Part shown: positions 27,330 to 36,532 of the stretch, piece after piece | Position numbering within the stretch: position 1 is the stretch's first letter | Layout: each line of letters begins with the position of its first letter | Assembly: GCF_030348825.1 (NCBI RefSeq) | Contig: NZ_JAUCES010000005.1 | Span: 3,596,001-3,660,000, forward strand | DNA from: Fictibacillus sp. b24 | GTDB taxonomy: Bacteria > Bacillota > Bacilli > Bacillales > Fictibacillaceae | Reading direction: 5' to 3' | Length of the DNA stretch: 64,000 nt | The notes under the pieces: generated by a model | Seen by the model: only the letters and a program-made list of their open reading frames with translations | The model's database searches: none | What the model was told of the DNA's origin: nothing | Program-made: the position numbers and the translations under genes

Positions 27330-28178
27330 TTAAATTTTCAGTAGTTCCGTATAATCCTTCTTAGGCACAATGCCTTCTTCACTTGCACGGTTCAGGAGTG
27401 TCGTGATCGCCTCGAAGCCTTTATCCCCAAGGTCAGCGGTAAAATCATTCACATACAGATCGATGTGGGATTTCGCTACGTCTTCTGAAAGCTCACTGGC
27501 GTGCTGCATCACGTAGGCTTTTGATGCCTCAGGATTTTGCCACGCGTACTCTACCGATTTGCGAATCCACTCACTAATAGACTCTAAATCTAGCGAACGG
27601 CGTGCGATAATGGCTCCTAATGGAATTGGCAGACCTGTATCTTCTTCCCACCAGCTTCCCATATCAGCTAACAGGTTCAGCCCGTAATTTTGGTACGTAA
27701 AGCGTGCTTCATGGATCACAAGACCTGCGTCGATGCGTCCTTCTTTTACAGCGGGCATGATCTCATTAAAAGGCATTACGATAATCTCGCCTACTCCACC
27801 TGGAACATTTTGAGCCGCCCATAAACGGAACAGCATATACGCTGTTGAACGTTCACTCGGAACAGCCACTTTTGCTCCTGATAGCATGTCAGGGGTAACA
27901 TCACCTGGCTCATTAACAAGAACCAATGGACCACAGCCTCGTCCAAGGGCACCGCCACATGGTATTAAAGCATATTTGTCCAACACATATGGAAGCGCGG
28001 CATAAGAGATTTTCAATATATCAAGTTCGTCTGATTCAGCAGCTAACTCGTTCGTAATATTAATGTCTGCATATGTAACATCAAATTCAGGAGCCCCAGG
28101 AATGAGGCCATGAACCAATGCATGAAAAACAAACGTGTCGTTCGGACAAGGTGAAAAAGCAATACTCATTTTACTCAT
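27330..28178 (-). CDS. mqnD: 1,4-dihydroxy-6-naphthoate synthase
   Basis: 282 residues with the periplasmic-binding-like fold of MqnD/MqnA. Diagnostic stretches are IAFSPCPNDTFVFHALVHG, the FDVTYADINITNELA segment, KISYAALPYVLDKYALIPCGGALG and the catalytic-His region GLVIHEARFTY. It converts cyclic dehypoxanthinyl futalosine to 1,4-dihydroxy-6-naphthoate in the futalosine route to menaquinone. It overlaps mqnB by 4 bp. The other pathway genes (mqnA, mqnC, mqnE) are not in this window. Confidence 0.93.
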   Translation of the reverse strand: MSKMSIAFSPCPNDTFVFHALVHGLIPGAPEFDVTYADINITNELAAESDELDILKISYAALPYVLDKYALIPCGGALGRGCGPLVLVNEPGDVTPDMLSGAKVAVPSERSTAYMLFRLWAAQNVPGGVGEIIVMPFNEIMPAVKEGRIDAGLVIHEARFTYQNYGLNLLADMGSWWEEDTGLPIPLGAIIARRSLDLESISEWIRKSVEYAWQNPEASKAYVMQHASELSEDVAKSHIDLYVNDFTADLGDKGFEAITTLLNRASEEGIVPKKDYTELLKI

Positions 28179-28831
28179 AACAAAACCTCCGCGATAACTT
28201 TACTGACTCTCTCTAGTGTATCGAACGCTTCCTTCATACGCCAAGCAGAACGATCTCGCGGACCGATTGGATTTGATATGGAACGAATCTCAAGTACAGG
28301 TTTTCCAAATTCCTGTGCGGCTAATGCGACTCCGTATCCTTCCATCGCTTCTGCCACTGCATTCGGTTCACGTCTAAGGAGCTCTGCAGTTGTATCGGAA
28401 GTACCTGTCACCGTAGACAACGTAAGAACATTGCCAAGTTGAACAGCTGCTCCTGAAAGCTTTAATGACGTTAATAAAAGCATCACCATTTCACTGTCTG
28501 CTTTAATACGAGTTGAAGCACCAAAACCGAGTTCGTCTAAAGTGATGAATCCATCAGGAGATTCGGCTCCAAGATCAGCGGATACGATCTCATCAGCAAT
28601 TACGAGTGAACCGACTTCCGCTTTACCACGAAATCCTCCAGCAATTCCCATATTAATTACTAAGTCATAGTCATTCGTCAGCAATGCTTTCGTTGTCTGA
28701 ATGCCAGCTGAGATCGGTCCGACACCAGCTAAGACTACATCAATTCTCGCATCTGTCCCCAACCCTCTTAAAATAGCGTCCCTCTCTGCTGATACGGAAG
28801 TCATAATGAGTATACGGCGATCGTTATTCAT
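28175..28831 (-). CDS. mqnB: futalosine hydrolase
   Basis: 218 residues of the nucleoside-phosphorylase/MTAN superfamily: ILIMTSVSAERDAIL at the start, INMGIAGGF, the EAMEGYGVALAA motif and RSISNPIGPRDRSAW. It removes hypoxanthine from futalosine to give dehypoxanthine futalosine. The 4-bp overlap with mqnD confirms the pathway. Most Bacillus use the classical men pathway, so the pair is taxonomically informative. Confidence 0.92.
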   Translation of the reverse strand: MNNDRRILIMTSVSAERDAILRGLGTDARIDVVLAGVGPISAGIQTTKALLTNDYDLVINMGIAGGFRGKAEVGSLVIADEIVSADLGAESPDGFITLDELGFGASTRIKADSEMVMLLLTSLKLSGAAVQLGNVLTLSTVTGTSDTTAELLRREPNAVAEAMEGYGVALAAQEFGKPVLEIRSISNPIGPRDRSAWRMKEAFDTLERVSKVIAEVLL

Positions 28832-28856
28832 CGATATCGAGATCCCCTTTCGCCTG

Positions 28857-30056
28857 TTAACTTAATTTTTGTATGAACACAACTTTTAAGTAGTTTCCTT
28901 CTTTGAACTCTTTATGCGTTTTAAAGTCTTGCGGAAGCTTGAATTCTTCTAAAATTTTATAATTACCCTCTGTTTGCTTAAAAGCTGCAGAGATCATTTC
29001 TTTAAATCTTTTCATACCAAACGTTGCACAGTTAGAAGACGCAACAATTACACCGTTATCCTCTGTAATCTGAATCGCTTGCGCCAACAGCTCTGGATAA
29101 TCCTTTCCTGCACTGAACGTATGTTTCTTAGAACGGGCAAAGCTAGGGGGATCAAGGATAACAAGATCAAAAGATAACTGCTTTCGAACTGCATATTTAA
29201 AATAGTTAAACACGTCTTCTACAATAATATCGTGATCCTCATAATTCAGACCATTTACGCTGAATTGTTCCTGCGTTTTGCTGCGGCTCCTGTTGGCCAG
29301 ATCTACGCTTGTCGTTTTAACAGCACCTCCGAGTGCAGCAGCAACAGAAAAAGCACCCGTATAAGAGAATGTATTTAAAACCGTTTTTCCTTTTGCGTAC
29401 TGATCACGTATCGTCTTTCGCACATCACGCTGATCCAGGAAAACGCCAACCATTGCACCTTCATTTAGGTAAACCGCAAAGTGGATGTTATTTTCACGTA
29501 CGATTAACGGGCTTGGTGCGCGTTCACCTTCAACAAAATCGTCATCCTCAATATATTTTCCTTTTACCGCAAAACGTTTCTTCTCGTAAATGCCCTTTAC
29601 TTTTACATGTTCTTTAAGAGAGGCAACGACTTCATCTTTAAATGTATAGATGCCTTCACTGTACCAAGTTAGAACATAGAATCCGTTGTAGTGATCGATC
29701 GTCAGTCCGCCGATTCCGTCTCCCTCACCGTTAAATACACGAAAAGCAGTCGTTTCATAATTGTTGAAAAGGTCTTGTCGGTTATCTATTGCTTTTTTCA
29801 GCTTCTTTTCAAAAAAGCTCTGATCAATCAGTTCTTGTGAGTTTTGTGTGAGAACCCACCCTCGGCCTTTATTTTGCTTGCCGTAATATCCTTTTCCAAG
29901 GAAGGCATTCTTTTCATCAAAAAGTTCTATAATTGTTCCTTCTTCTTTTACGCTGCTAATATTTTGTACAGCATCCTCTGTAATCAGTGGATAGCCAGTT
30001 TTAAGACCCTTTACATAGGAAGGTTTTACTTTTAATCGGACGTTCTTCTTCATCAT
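28857..30056 (-). CDS. class I rRNA methyltransferase (RlmI/YwbD family)
   Basis: 399 residues: an N-terminal PUA domain (about 5-90), a central extension (FNGEGDGIGGLTIDHYN) and a Rossmann SAM domain with VLNTFSYTGAFSVAAALGGA and the catalytic-type DPPSFARSKK motif. RlmI methylates C5 of a cytosine in 23S rRNA; the exact target here is inferred from family. Its start overlaps the recQ stop by 4 bp, so the two are co-transcribed. B. subtilis YwbD is a close relative. Confidence 0.88.
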   Translation of the reverse strand: MMKKNVRLKVKPSYVKGLKTGYPLITEDAVQNISSVKEEGTIIELFDEKNAFLGKGYYGKQNKGRGWVLTQNSQELIDQSFFEKKLKKAIDNRQDLFNNYETTAFRVFNGEGDGIGGLTIDHYNGFYVLTWYSEGIYTFKDEVVASLKEHVKVKGIYEKKRFAVKGKYIEDDDFVEGERAPSPLIVRENNIHFAVYLNEGAMVGVFLDQRDVRKTIRDQYAKGKTVLNTFSYTGAFSVAAALGGAVKTTSVDLANRSRSKTQEQFSVNGLNYEDHDIIVEDVFNYFKYAVRKQLSFDLVILDPPSFARSKKHTFSAGKDYPELLAQAIQITEDNGVIVASSNCATFGMKRFKEMISAAFKQTEGNYKILEEFKLPQDFKTHKEFKEGNYLKVVFIQKLS

Positions 30057-32224
30057 GTCACCCGTTTCTTCATTTCGTTTTGCAGCAAGTACACTTTAAT
30101 CATAAAGTAACTTACCTCTTCAGGAAGTAATTCTTTTATTGGCTTTAGCTTTTCTCCGCCAGCTTGCTCCACGGCTTGTTCAATTTCTGAGACATATTCA
30201 TCTGGAATCAAATGTTCCATATGAACGTCCATCCCTTCTTGCATGCATTGCACTAAGTGATTTTCTACCGTACTCACAGCTAATTTACGATGGTCCGCAA
30301 TTTCCTCTACTGACATTTCATCTTTATAAAAGGTGTATGTTTCTAGATGAGAGTCTGTAGTTGCCTTTTTGGCAGGTAGCGTCGCAACAGTGCTTTTATC
30401 CGCACTTTCTCTTCGATCTGGATTCTCAGCCAAATATTCAGAGATCTTAGTGATAAACCGTTCGCCATATTTCTCTAACTTACTTTGGCCAACACCTGTT
30501 ACATTTAAAAACTCCGCTCTCGATTCAGGTAGTTTCACACACATATCTTTTAAAGCTGTATCCGCAAAAATAACGAACGGCGGAACATTCTCCTGTTCAG
30601 CAATCGCCTTACGAACGTTTCGCAGCTCTTCAAATAACGGATCATCCACAGCCACTTGTTTTGTTATGACCGCTTCTTTACGCATAATTTGTTCTTTGCC
30701 CATCAGTATTTCTTTTCCCTTTTCTTTTATGTAAAGAGTCGGGAATGTCCCATGTTCAACGGCAATGATCTCTTGTGAAATGAAAAACTCAATGAGATCC
30801 GTTACTTCTTTACTGCTTTTTTCTTTCATCATCCCGTAAGTCGGAAGCTTATGAAATTGAAAATCTAGCACTTTTTTATTTTTGGATCCCGTTAAAACCT
30901 GCGCAATCAATGTTTTGCCGAATCTCTTTTGCCCCATCCTTACGATGCATGACAGCACGATCTGAGCTTCTCGCGTCACATCAATACTCTCACGCGCATC
31001 CGTACAGTTGCCGCAGCGGCCGCACGCTGGTATTTCTTCATCACTAAAATATCGGACGATAGACTGCTGCAAACAGTTTTCCGTATGGCAGTAATCAACC
31101 ATAAGCTGAAGCTTTTCGAGCTCTTGTGCCATTCGATCTTGTTCACTGGATTGATCGATCAGGAAACGCTGCACTTGAACATCTTGGGAAGAATACAGCA
31201 GAATGCACTCACTCGGTAATCCATCACGCCCGGCACGGCCTGCTTCTTGATAATAGCTTTCCATATTTTTCGGAAGCTGAAAGTGAATCACATAGCGAAT
31301 GTTCGATTTGTCGATTCCCATTCCAAACGCTGAGGTTGCCACCATAACAGACGATTCATCCTGGAGAAACTGCTCTTGCTGGCCCATCCGTTCTTGATCA
31401 ATCATACCTGCATGATAGCGTGAAACGTTGATGCCACTCTTTTTCAGTTGTTCATAGAGCTGGTCTACTGTCTTTCGGGTTGCGGCGTAAATAATACCCG
31501 CTTCTTTTTCGTTCTTTTTAATAAATTCTTTTAAGTATGAAAGCCGGTCTTGTCCCTTAATAACAGAAAATGAAAGGTTTTCCCGTTCAAATCCGGTTAA
31601 TACCGTTTTGCTTTCATCAATATCAAGCGACCAGCAAATATCCTGACGAACTCTAGGTGTTGCTGTAGCCGTTAATGCTAAGACGACTGGACGGTTCGGC
31701 AGATTTCCGATCATCCGCTGAATGCGCTGATAGCTTGGACGAAAATCATGTCCCCATTGCGAGATACAGTGAGCTTCATCTACTGCTATTAAAGGAATAT
31801 CTAACTGTCTTAAGTGATTCATAAAGTCATAAGACTCTAGCCGTTCTGGCGCAATATACAAGAGCTTATATTCTCCGCGTTTCGCCTTCTCAATTGTGTC
31901 TCTCGTTTCTGCGGCTGTCAGCGAACTGTTGATAAAAGCTGCGGAAATATCTAACTGAAGCAATGTATCTACTTGATCTTTCATTAAAGAGATTAAGGGT
32001 GAGATTACAATAGTTGTTCCTTCGAAAACGAGTGCAGGAATTTGGTAGCAGATCGACTTTCCTCCACCTGTCGGCATGACACATAGGGTATCTTCACCTG
32101 AAAGAACCGATTGAATCGCTTGTTCCTGTCCTGTCCGAAAAGAAGAATAGCCGTAATGCAACTCTAACAATTGTTTTGCTCTTTCTATTAAAACCTGTGT
32201 CAAAACGTTTGTGGCCTCCCTCAA
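30053..32224 (-). CDS. recQ: ATP-dependent DNA helicase RecQ
   Basis: 723 residues. Helicase core with MPTGGGKS (50-57), DEAH at 149-152 within DEAHCISQWGHDFRP, and QEAGRAGRDG motif VI. The Zn-binding Cys set (C-x-RCGNC, around 400) and winged-helix RQC region follow, then an HRDC domain (about 525-600) and a C-terminal HTH segment. It unwinds DNA 3' to 5' in recombination and fork repair. It is longer than short-form B. subtilis RecS and like full-length RecQ. It overlaps the rlmI-like gene by 4 bp. Confidence 0.95.
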   Translation of the reverse strand: MREATNVLTQVLIERAKQLLELHYGYSSFRTGQEQAIQSVLSGEDTLCVMPTGGGKSICYQIPALVFEGTTIVISPLISLMKDQVDTLLQLDISAAFINSSLTAAETRDTIEKAKRGEYKLLYIAPERLESYDFMNHLRQLDIPLIAVDEAHCISQWGHDFRPSYQRIQRMIGNLPNRPVVLALTATATPRVRQDICWSLDIDESKTVLTGFERENLSFSVIKGQDRLSYLKEFIKKNEKEAGIIYAATRKTVDQLYEQLKKSGINVSRYHAGMIDQERMGQQEQFLQDESSVMVATSAFGMGIDKSNIRYVIHFQLPKNMESYYQEAGRAGRDGLPSECILLYSSQDVQVQRFLIDQSSEQDRMAQELEKLQLMVDYCHTENCLQQSIVRYFSDEEIPACGRCGNCTDARESIDVTREAQIVLSCIVRMGQKRFGKTLIAQVLTGSKNKKVLDFQFHKLPTYGMMKEKSSKEVTDLIEFFISQEIIAVEHGTFPTLYIKEKGKEILMGKEQIMRKEAVITKQVAVDDPLFEELRNVRKAIAEQENVPPFVIFADTALKDMCVKLPESRAEFLNVTGVGQSKLEKYGERFITKISEYLAENPDRRESADKSTVATLPAKKATTDSHLETYTFYKDEMSVEEIADHRKLAVSTVENHLVQCMQEGMDVHMEHLIPDEYVSEIEQAVEQAGGEKLKPIKELLPEEVSYFMIKVYLLQNEMKKRVT

Positions 32225-32369
32225 GTTTCGTTATCTCTTGATTATAAAGGTACGCTCTCCACATAGCAAAGACACTTCTTACCGTTTTCTTATTTGAAAA
32301 AATAGACAGACTTATTCATGAAGTGTGATACATTAGGAAATGGAGAAAATAGAAAAGGAGTTTTTACAT

Positions 32370-32717
32370 ATGACAAATCTTGAAAACAACAATTTGCCGC
32401 CAAAAACATGTTCTATTGAAAGACTTGTAACGATGCCTGAGGATGTTGCAAAAGTAATCGAAGGCAAGAAGACTGCAACACGCCGTAACGGAAGATATGC
32501 AGATGTTGGTGAAATTATGGAATTACAAGGTCATAAGTTTGTAGTGAACAATGTGTACCGTCAATCACTTGGTGAATTAACAGATGAGCACGCCCAGCAT
32601 GAAGGATTTGAATCGGTAGAAGAGTATAAAAATGCTATTCTTTCGTATCACCCAGGCATGCCTTGGCTGCCGCATATGCAAGTTTGGGTTCACGAATTCA
32701 GTCCTGTTAAAGGCTAA
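32370..32717 (+). CDS. ASCH-domain protein
   Basis: About 115 residues. ERLVTMPEDVAKVIEGKKTATRR and GRYADVGEIMELQGHKFVV fit the ASCH beta-barrel, related to PUA and thought to bind RNA or modified nucleotides. ATG 32370 was chosen because AAAAGGAG lies 10 nt upstream; the frame reaches back to 32340, but that part contains the ribosome site. The next gene begins 11 bp after the stop, suggesting a two-gene unit. Confidence 0.78.
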   Translation: MTNLENNNLPPKTCSIERLVTMPEDVAKVIEGKKTATRRNGRYADVGEIMELQGHKFVVNNVYRQSLGELTDEHAQHEGFESVEEYKNAILSYHPGMPWLPHMQVWVHEFSPVKG

Positions 32718-32728
32718 TATTTAACGCA

Positions 32729-33172
32729 ATGGATTTTTTGTATCGGGTTTTATTATATATCCATATTTTAAGCGTAATCATTTCAATCGGGCCGTTTTTT
32801 ATCCTATTTCCATTGATAAAAAAACTGCGAACAGCTGCAGGTGATGAGATGAACGCTCACCTTGGCACATTTCGTTTTGTCGTTTGGCTCGCCAAACATG
32901 CGGGTCACGTTTTGGTTTTATCAGGCGCATTTCTCGTTCTATCGGGACCGTGGACGTGGGATACACCGTGGATTTTAATAACATTGATTATCCTCTTCTG
33001 CTCACTGTTCTTTTTGGCGCGTGCCTTTTCGCCTACGCTTCGTAAGTTTCATGATGACGGGATGGATAAGAATGAGCTGTCAGATAAGCTGCAGCGAGCC
33101 GTTTGGATATATATCGCATTATTGATGATCATGCTGTGGTTTATGGTTGTAAAGCCATATTTGTGGTGGTGA
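32729..33172 (+). CDS. DUF2269-like integral membrane protein
   Basis: 147 residues with four hydrophobic helices (about 8-28, 50-70, 78-97 and 123-143) and conserved-looking His residues at IHILSV and KHAGHV. It resembles small DUF2269-type membrane proteins of unknown function. The ribosome site is weak, consistent with translation coupled to the ASCH gene 11 bp upstream. Confidence 0.7.
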   Translation: MDFLYRVLLYIHILSVIISIGPFFILFPLIKKLRTAAGDEMNAHLGTFRFVVWLAKHAGHVLVLSGAFLVLSGPWTWDTPWILITLIILFCSLFFLARAFSPTLRKFHDDGMDKNELSDKLQRAVWIYIALLMIMLWFMVVKPYLWW

Positions 33173-33188
33173 AATTGATTTTGGGGTA

Positions 33189-33220
33189 AGCTGGCCTTTT
33201 GATGGAGGGCCGGCTTTTTT
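33189..33220 (+). terminator. terminator after the ASCH/DUF2269 unit
   Basis: AGCTGGCC (33189-33196) pairs with GGCCGGCT (33208-33215; one wobble), followed by six T. Confidence 0.86.
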
Positions 33221-33355
33221 CTTTGGATGCTTTCTCAAGCACTGTGGCTTGTAGAAGAATAAAACCCATCCGAAAAATTTTGTCGATGGTGGTTCGGAAT
33301 TTGTGGATTGGAGTTAGAGGGGTATAGGAGCGATCGAGTTTGTCGATCTATGCCG

Positions 33356-33460
33356 ACTCGCCGATATATACCTAAAACTCGCCGTATTATTGCCTAAACT
33401 CGCTGGATTAACATCGAAATTTGAGGAATTAATTCAAAAATCTCTCGTATTAACTGTCAG
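33356..33460. repeat. five-unit 21-bp degenerate tandem array
   Basis: Five successive 21-bp units start at 33356, 33377, 33398, 33419 and 33440. Units 1-3 begin ACTCGCCG, ACTCGCCG and ACTCGCTG and end in (C/G)(C/A)TAA-like A-rich sequence; units 4-5 are more diverged (ATTTGAGG, ATCTCTCG). The conserved phrase is ACTCGCCGTATTA. A weaker unit may precede at 33336. The gene-free stretch 33173-33668 otherwise holds the terminator above and an AT-rich upstream region for the next gene. Confidence 0.75.
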
Positions 33461-33668
33461 GATACCCCTCCCTGTATAAATTACAACACGTTTAACCTGC
33501 CGAAACTGCTCCATTTTGTCTTCATTTCACTCTGTAAACCCTTTCATTATCAAATAATATTAAATATTTTAAAAATTTATATAATTCCTCTTGTCCCCTC
33601 CATTCTAAGCTGTTATGATTGTGAACATTATATTTCTAAAAACACCACAGAGAAGGGACAAGTGCATC

Positions 33669-33869
33669 ATGAAGAAATTATTAATGATTTTATTCATTAC
33701 TGCTCCATTTATCGCGCAGCTGGTCGTTTTACCGTTCGCTAACCGAATTGATCCTATTGTTCTAGGACTTCCGTTTCTTCAGTTTTGGCTGTTTTTATGG
33801 ATTGTTTTAACTCCTTTATGCACCTTTGGCATCTATCAACTACAGAAATCACAAGGAGGCTTGGACTAA
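33669..33869 (+). CDS. DUF3311 small membrane protein (symporter partner)
   Basis: 66 residues, two membrane helices, ending 0 bp before the symporter gene, so translation is coupled. DUF3311 proteins (B. subtilis YhjC) are paired with sodium:solute symporters such as YhjB. ATG 33669 (MKKLLMILF) was preferred with AGAAGGGA upstream; the frame extends to 33615 without a ribosome site there. Confidence 0.82.
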   Translation: MKKLLMILFITAPFIAQLVVLPFANRIDPIVLGLPFLQFWLFLWIVLTPLCTFGIYQLQKSQGGLD

Positions 33870-35363
33870 ATGCAGCAAGGTAATCTTACAGCACTGTCTA
33901 TCACAATGTTTATCATCTTAACAGTCGTTCTGATCGGGTTTATTGCAGGCAGAGACAAAGCTACCCGCAGCTCTGTTGAGGAATGGTCTGTCGGAGGAAG
34001 ACGTTTCGGCGGTTTACTTGTCTGGTTTCTTGTCGGGGCTGACCTTTACACAGCCTATACATTTCTAGGATTGACGAGTACTGCATATACGGCGGGAAGT
34101 CTCGCATTCTTTGCGATTCCCTATTCTGTTCTTGCTTACTTTATCTCGTATTTTTTCCTTCCGAAACTATGGAAAGTGGCGAATGAACATAAACTTACGA
34201 CATTAGCAGATTATGCACGTGAGCGTTTTGATTCAAAGCTCCTTTCTTCTTTAATTGCCATTGTCGGCGTACTTATGCTTATTCCATATATCTGTCTGCA
34301 ACTGAGCGGTATTCAAGATACGCTGCAAGTTGCTGGAACAGGTTTTATCAATGTAAAAGTGGTCGTGATCACTTCGTTCTTGCTCGTTGCTCTTTATACG
34401 TTCTTCAGCGGTATTAAAGGACCGACTTATACAGCAATCATTAAAGATGTTCTCGTTTGGGCGATCATGCTGTTTATGGTTGTATCATTACCAATCATGC
34501 ACTTTGGCGGCTGGAACCCTATGGTTGATAAGATCGTCACTGAAGCTCCTCAGCTTTTAACGATTCCTACGGAAGGACCAAAAGGTATACCTTGGTTCAT
34601 TACAGCGGCTTTCGTTTCATCACTCGCTCTCTTTATGTGGGCACATGCAGCTACAGGCGTATTTACAGCAAGAAGTGCTGATGCTATACGAAAAAATGCA
34701 CTGTTTCTGCCTCTGTACAATATCGTTTTAATCCTTGTTGTTTTCCTTGGTTTTATCGCATTCCTAGTTTTGCCGGACGGTACAGATCCGCGCTTTGCAT
34801 TGCTGGCACTTATTCAAACGTCTTACGGCGGTATCGGTCAAGGCTTAGCGTATTCGACGATCGCTCTTGCATCACTCATTCCATGTTCCATCATGGCAAT
34901 CGGTGCATCTAACCTTTTTGCGAACAACATTTACCGTGATCTTATCAATCCGAAAGTAAAGGGTGCAAAATTGACGATGATAACACGCGGCATGGTTTTC
35001 GTTGTTATTGGACTCGCTTTATTATTTGGTCTTGTGTTTCCGCAGGCTCTCGTTTCCTTGCAGTTGCTTGGCGTATCCGGAATGGTACAGATCTTCCCTG
35101 CGATCGTGATCAGCTTGTTTTGGAAAAATCAATCAAGAGAAGCAACAATCATCGGTTTGCTTGTTGGACTAGCGGTTACGTTTACCGTCTATTCAACGGG
35201 AACTTCTCTAGGAATCTATGAAGGTTTCTGGGGATTAATGGCTAACTTTGCTGCTGTTGCAGTATTGAATCCGCTGTTTGTAAAAAAAGCGAAGTCATCC
35301 ACAAACGCTGTTAAGAATTATCTTTTTGATGAGAAAGCGGAAAAAGTGGATAAAGTTGCGTAA
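33870..35363 (+). CDS. sodium:solute symporter (YhjB-like)
   Basis: 497 residues, about thirteen membrane spans, of the SSS family (PanF/YhjB branch). WSVGGRRFGGLLVWFLVGAD and the ALASLIPCSIMAIGASNLFANNIYRD segment are typical. It should use the sodium gradient to import a small organic solute, identity unknown (pantothenate, metabolite acids or proline are family precedents). It is coupled to the DUF3311 protein and followed by a terminator. Confidence 0.88.
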   Translation: MQQGNLTALSITMFIILTVVLIGFIAGRDKATRSSVEEWSVGGRRFGGLLVWFLVGADLYTAYTFLGLTSTAYTAGSLAFFAIPYSVLAYFISYFFLPKLWKVANEHKLTTLADYARERFDSKLLSSLIAIVGVLMLIPYICLQLSGIQDTLQVAGTGFINVKVVVITSFLLVALYTFFSGIKGPTYTAIIKDVLVWAIMLFMVVSLPIMHFGGWNPMVDKIVTEAPQLLTIPTEGPKGIPWFITAAFVSSLALFMWAHAATGVFTARSADAIRKNALFLPLYNIVLILVVFLGFIAFLVLPDGTDPRFALLALIQTSYGGIGQGLAYSTIALASLIPCSIMAIGASNLFANNIYRDLINPKVKGAKLTMITRGMVFVVIGLALLFGLVFPQALVSLQLLGVSGMVQIFPAIVISLFWKNQSREATIIGLLVGLAVTFTVYSTGTSLGIYEGFWGLMANFAAVAVLNPLFVKKAKSSTNAVKNYLFDEKAEKVDKVA

Positions 35364-35376
35364 AGACGCACAATAG

Positions 35377-35408
35377 CAAGAGGATGGCCCTTTGCGGTCA
35401 TCCTCTTT
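35377..35408. terminator. terminator between symporter and DUF3021 genes
   Basis: AAGAGGATGGCC (35377-35388) pairs with GGTCATCCTCTT (35395-35406, one wobble) between convergent genes. Confidence 0.85.
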
Positions 35409-35421
35409 CTTATTTTCAGCG

Positions 35422-35865
35422 TTACTTACCTTGATTTTCTTCTCTAAAGCTAAGTATCTTTTGATTAAATTTCATACCAAGTACTTTAAAGTAAATCGAA
35501 AACCCAAAGATCGCGCCAAGATAGATGACATGATACAGAATCAGCATGTTATAGAAAGTTGCTGATCCTACGCTAAACCAATGAAACATTTGTGACATGC
35601 CGAATAACACAAGGCCAAGCAATATATATTGAATAAATACTTTAGTAGCACCTGACAGCTTGATTGCACTTTTCTCATTCCAAAACAAATACTGAAACAC
35701 CGTGACAAGAATGCTTAAGAAAAAGATTTGCACGATGAGTTCAAAAGGAATTTCCCTCACTCCCATTATGGAACCAAAAATTACATATATAATGATCCCT
35801 GCTGAGAAGAACAAACTCATCATCATTTTAAAATCGACCATAAACTCCATTACTTTTTTCCACAT
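35422..35865 (-). CDS. DUF3021 membrane protein, LytTR partner
   Basis: 147 residues with four membrane spans (about 15-32, 41-60, 76-95 and 105-125). DUF3021 proteins are typically encoded after LytTR regulators and are thought to restrain or sense for them. Here the gap is 12 bp, so they form one operon. The sensed signal is unknown. Confidence 0.82.
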   Translation of the reverse strand: MWKKVMEFMVDFKMMMSLFFSAGIIIYVIFGSIMGVREIPFELIVQIFFLSILVTVFQYLFWNEKSAIKLSGATKVFIQYILLGLVLFGMSQMFHWFSVGSATFYNMLILYHVIYLGAIFGFSIYFKVLGMKFNQKILSFREENQGK

Positions 35866-35877
35866 ACTCAGCGCCTC

Positions 35878-36315
35878 CTAAAATCCTAATTTTTCTTTCA
35901 GCTTAGGTACATATTGTCTGGATACGATCATATTCTCTCCATTTTCAAGCATCACTTCTACCTTGCCCCCGAATCGAGGTGTAATGGTTTTGACTTTATC
36001 CAGGTTTATGATAGTCGATTTAGTAGCCCTAAAAAGATGACCATCACCGAACATTTCTTCTACATGATAAAGTCTCATCGAAACTTCATATACGCGCTCT
36101 TTCGTATAAGCAAAATTTTTCTTATCTACAGATTCAAAGTAATAGATATCATCTGGTGAAAGCAAATAGGTTTTTTCATTTATGGAACCCATTATTTTGC
36201 GTTCAAACGATCTAAGTGACGTTAAAATTTTGATTACTTCCTCGTTCATCTCTTTACATTTCAAGACAATTTCAAGCTCTTGTGCATCGTCATTTTCTAT
36301 GATGGTAATCTTCAT
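35878..36315 (-). CDS. LytTR-domain transcription regulator
   Basis: 145 residues: a short N-terminal segment and a C-terminal LytTR DNA-binding domain (about 45-142) with YYFESVDKKNFAYTKERVYEV, LFRATKSTIINLDKVKTI and MIVSRQYVPKLKEKLGF. There is no receiver domain, so it is not a classical response regulator. The ribosome site GAGGGAGGGTGGAAG precedes ATG 36315. The upstream region shows direct repeats placed as an activator would need (see the next feature). Confidence 0.88.
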   Translation of the reverse strand: MKITIIENDDAQELEIVLKCKEMNEEVIKILTSLRSFERKIMGSINEKTYLLSPDDIYYFESVDKKNFAYTKERVYEVSMRLYHVEEMFGDGHLFRATKSTIINLDKVKTITPRFGGKVEVMLENGENMIVSRQYVPKLKEKLGF

Positions 36316-36354
36316 CCTCCACCCTCCCTCGGCTATTTTTTACCTTGTGGATTC

Positions 36355-36424
36355 AGTATATGTCAGCGAATTCCGCCAGTAAATCTCTTCCGAACTAAGC
36401 TGCGTTTTCTTATTACTAAGTTGC
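36355..36424 (-). promoter_or_regulatory. LytTR-gene promoter with paired direct repeats
   Basis: On the reverse strand: GCAACTTAGT (36424-36415), 11-bp gap, GCAGCTTAGT (36403-36394), then 10 bp later TTTACT (36383-36378), 17-bp spacer and TATACT (36360-36355). The two 10-bp repeats differ at one base and repeat every 21 bp, two helical turns, as LytTR dimer sites do. This geometry suggests positive autoregulation. Confidence 0.7.
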
Positions 36425-36532
36425 ATGAATCGATTTTCAAGGCTGTTTCCGCAAATGAAAACAATCGAACAAACAACAAATGTTGGGCATTTGCATAGAC
36501 TATGGCGACTTTATTTTTTGGAGGGTATACAC

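Noticed and set aside
33356-33460. CRISPR-like array
   Set aside because: Units are 21 bp with no unique spacers between identical repeats and no cas gene is nearby, so this is a degenerate tandem repeat.
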